Below, piece after piece: positions 62,611 to 64,000 of a stretch of 64,000 nt of DNA; within the stretch, counting starts at the first letter, position 1; each line of letters opens with the position of its first letter. Origin of the DNA: Streptomyces mutabilis (lineage in GTDB: Bacteria; Actinomycetota; Actinomycetes; Streptomycetales; Streptomycetaceae); NCBI RefSeq assembly GCF_014649815.1, contig NZ_BMTT01000012.1:124001-188000 (forward strand). The letters run 5' to 3'. The notes under the pieces were generated by a model. It had not been told where the DNA came from, did not search any database, and worked only from the letters and a program-made list of their open reading frames with translations. The translations under genes and the position numbers were made by a program.

Positions 62611-63093
62611 ATGAACACCGAAGGATTCACCACGTGTCTCTGGTTCGACGGTCAGGCGGAGGAGGCCGCCCACTTCTACGTCTCCCTCTTCAAGAACTCC
62701 GGCATCGGTGCCGTCACCCGCTACCCCGAAGGAGCGCACCATCCCGCCGGCACCGTGCTCACCGTCGACTTCACGGCCAACGGCCAGCGGTTCGTCGCCC
62801 TCAACGGCGGCTCGGAGTTCCGGTTCAACGAGGCGATCTCCTTCCAGATCACCTGCGACGACCAGGAGGAGGTCGACCACTACTGGACCAGGCTCACGGA
62901 GAACGGCGGCGAGGAGGGCCCCTGCGGCTGGGTCAAGGACCGGTTCGGCGTCTCCTGGCAGGTCGTCCCGGGCCGGCTCGAGGAGATGTTCCGCGATTCC
63001 GACGCCACGAAGGTCGCGCGGGCCAACCAGGCCATGATGTCGATGCGCAAGCTCGACATCGCCGCACTCGAGAAGGCTTACGCCGGGGAGTGA
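62611..63093 (+). CDS. VOC-family (PhnB-like) protein
   Basis: This 160-residue protein starts at ATG 62611 after GGGAGG. The fold is read from [20 protein letters not shown] and [20 protein letters not shown]. PhnB/3-demethylubiquinone-methyltransferase-like VOC proteins are common in Streptomyces and have varied roles; none can be assigned. Confidence 0.92.
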   Translation: MNTEGFTTCLWFDGQAEEAAHFYVSLFKNSGIGAVTRYPEGAHHPAGTVLTVDFTANGQRFVALNGGSEFRFNEAISFQITCDDQEEVDHYWTRLTENGGEEGPCGWVKDRFGVSWQVVPGRLEEMFRDSDATKVARANQAMMSMRKLDIAALEKAYAGE

Positions 63094-63229
63094 ACCCTCG
63101 CGCACCACGGCGACTGCGCTTGGTTCCGGTGATCGGCATCACGCGGACCGAGGGGGGAGACGCCGCAGTGCACGGCCGTCTCCGGAGCCCGGTCCGGGCG
63201 CCCCGCCGCGCCATGGCATGATCGGGCGC

Positions 63230-63913
63230 ATGCTTGAACGTGTTGTGGCCGCGTGCGACGGGGCTTCGAAGGGAAACCCGGGCCCGGCCGGCTGGGCCTG
63301 GGTCGTCGCCGACGCGTCGGAGACCCCGGTGCGCTGGGAGGCCGGGCCGCTGGGCCGGGCCACCAACAACATCGCCGAACTCACGGCGCTGGAGCGCCTG
63401 CTGGTTGCGACCGACCCCTGCGTGCCCCTCGAGGTCCGCATGGACTCGCAGTACGCCATGAAGGCCGTCACCACCTGGCTGCCCGGCTGGAAGCGCAACG
63501 GCTGGAAGACGGCGGCCGGCAAGCCGGTCGCCAACCAGGAACTGGTCGTGCGCATCGACGAGCTGCTCGACGGCCGCTCGGTCGACTTCCGCTACGTGCC
63601 CGCCCACCAGGTCGACGGCGACCGGCTCAACGACTTCGCCGACCGTGCCGCCAGCCAGGCGGCCGTCGTGCAGGAGCCCGCGGGCAGCGAACTCGGCTCC
63701 CCCGAGCCGCCGCCCGCACCGGACGTCCCGGCGAAGAAGGCACCGCGCCGGGGAGCGGGCACCGCCCGCAAGAGCGGCGGCTCGGCGCGCACCATCAAGG
63801 CGAAGTTTCCCGGGCGCTGCCTGTGCGGCCGTTCGTACGCGGCCGGTGAGTCCATCGCGAAGAACGACCAGGGCTGGGGCCACCCGGAGTGCCGCACGGC
63901 CGCGGCGGGCTAG
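63230..63913 (+). CDS. RNase HI with C-terminal zinc-like domain
   Basis: This 227-residue protein has an RNase HI N-terminal domain: ACDGASKGNPGPAGWAWVVA (Asp), NIAELTALERLL (Glu), RMDSQYAMKAV (Asp) and VPAHQVDGDRLNDFADRAAS (Asp). A linker leads to a C-terminal CxC...HxxC module (GRCLCGRSYAAGES, WGHPEC). ATG 63230 is preferred; a start at 63218 adds four residues. It removes RNA from RNA-DNA hybrids; the tail may bind nucleic acid. Confidence 0.88.
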   Translation: MLERVVAACDGASKGNPGPAGWAWVVADASETPVRWEAGPLGRATNNIAELTALERLLVATDPCVPLEVRMDSQYAMKAVTTWLPGWKRNGWKTAAGKPVANQELVVRIDELLDGRSVDFRYVPAHQVDGDRLNDFADRAASQAAVVQEPAGSELGSPEPPPAPDVPAKKAPRRGAGTARKSGGSARTIKAKFPGRCLCGRSYAAGESIAKNDQGWGHPECRTAAAG

Positions 63914-64000
63914 CGACAGGACCGTCGGACGGCCGCCCGGCGCGCGACCCGCGCCGGGCGGGTCACGTGACACCGGCCCACTCCTCTGTACTCTGCGTAG

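Overview
The window is high-GC actinobacterial DNA, almost certainly from a Streptomyces chromosome. The clearest signs are a long LAXTG-anchored chaplin, an NsdB-like TPR regulator, a streptophobe-family membrane protein, a DUF397 protein, a PopR/ClpP3/ClpP4 locus, a GH19 chitinase behind DasR-like sites, many GTG starts and two rare TTA leucine codons. The order of the nsdB-, chpB-, chiF-, sigL-, popR-, clpP- and RNase H-like genes resembles, from memory and unchecked, the SCO72xx region on one arm of the S. coelicolor chromosome.

Region 1 (1-8.4 kb) opens with the 3' end of a secreted sugar-dehydrogenase/PKD protein. A TetR gene, a Drp35/SMP-30-like lactonase lipoprotein, a Baeyer-Villiger monooxygenase, a short-chain dehydrogenase and a second TetR follow. 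Together they could oxidise an alcohol to a ketone, insert oxygen and open the lactone. Two palindromic operators lie in the two divergent gaps. Remnants of an SDR, a TetR and an amidase flank this block.

Region 2 (8.4-13.6 kb) is an Azt-type zinc importer (aztA, aztB, aztC) with two AztD-like metallochaperone lipoproteins. A Zur-box-like palindrome sits between the divergent aztA and aztB starts, and a strong terminator closes the operon.

Region 3 (13.6-31.2 kb) is mixed: TerC, small stress-type proteins, a copper four-helix protein, an MpaB-type oxygenase, a Ser/Thr kinase fused to TPRs, a CrtI-like oxidoreductase, a secreted serine hydrolase, an AhlM-like N-acyl amidase, an acyl-CoA ligase, a universal stress protein and a CGNR zinc-finger protein. 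It also holds a CaiB and an alpha/beta-hydrolase remnant.

Region 4 (31.2-49.5 kb) carries cell-surface and development genes: a peptidoglycan amidase, a TTA-containing phosphotransferase divergent from nsdB, a PAS/degenerate PP2C protein, a baeRF protein, a secreted tripeptidyl-aminopeptidase-like hydrolase, the chaplin with a BldN-like promoter, small membrane proteins, an aldehyde dehydrogenase and the chitinase.

Region 5 (49.5-57.6 kb) has an IS5-type transposase remnant, then metabolic genes (PNPOx-like, VOC, adenosine deaminase, DinB, LysR with a divergent aldo/keto reductase) and a streptophobe protein.

Region 6 (57.6-64 kb) combines two coupled PRC-barrel genes, an anti-sigma-kinase-like ATPase and a SigB-family sigma factor, the last two each with a SigB-type promoter. 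Beside them are popR, the clpP3-clpP4 operon with a PopR box, a VOC protein and RNase HI. ClpP4 lacks the catalytic His. The window therefore ends in a stress/proteolysis control locus.
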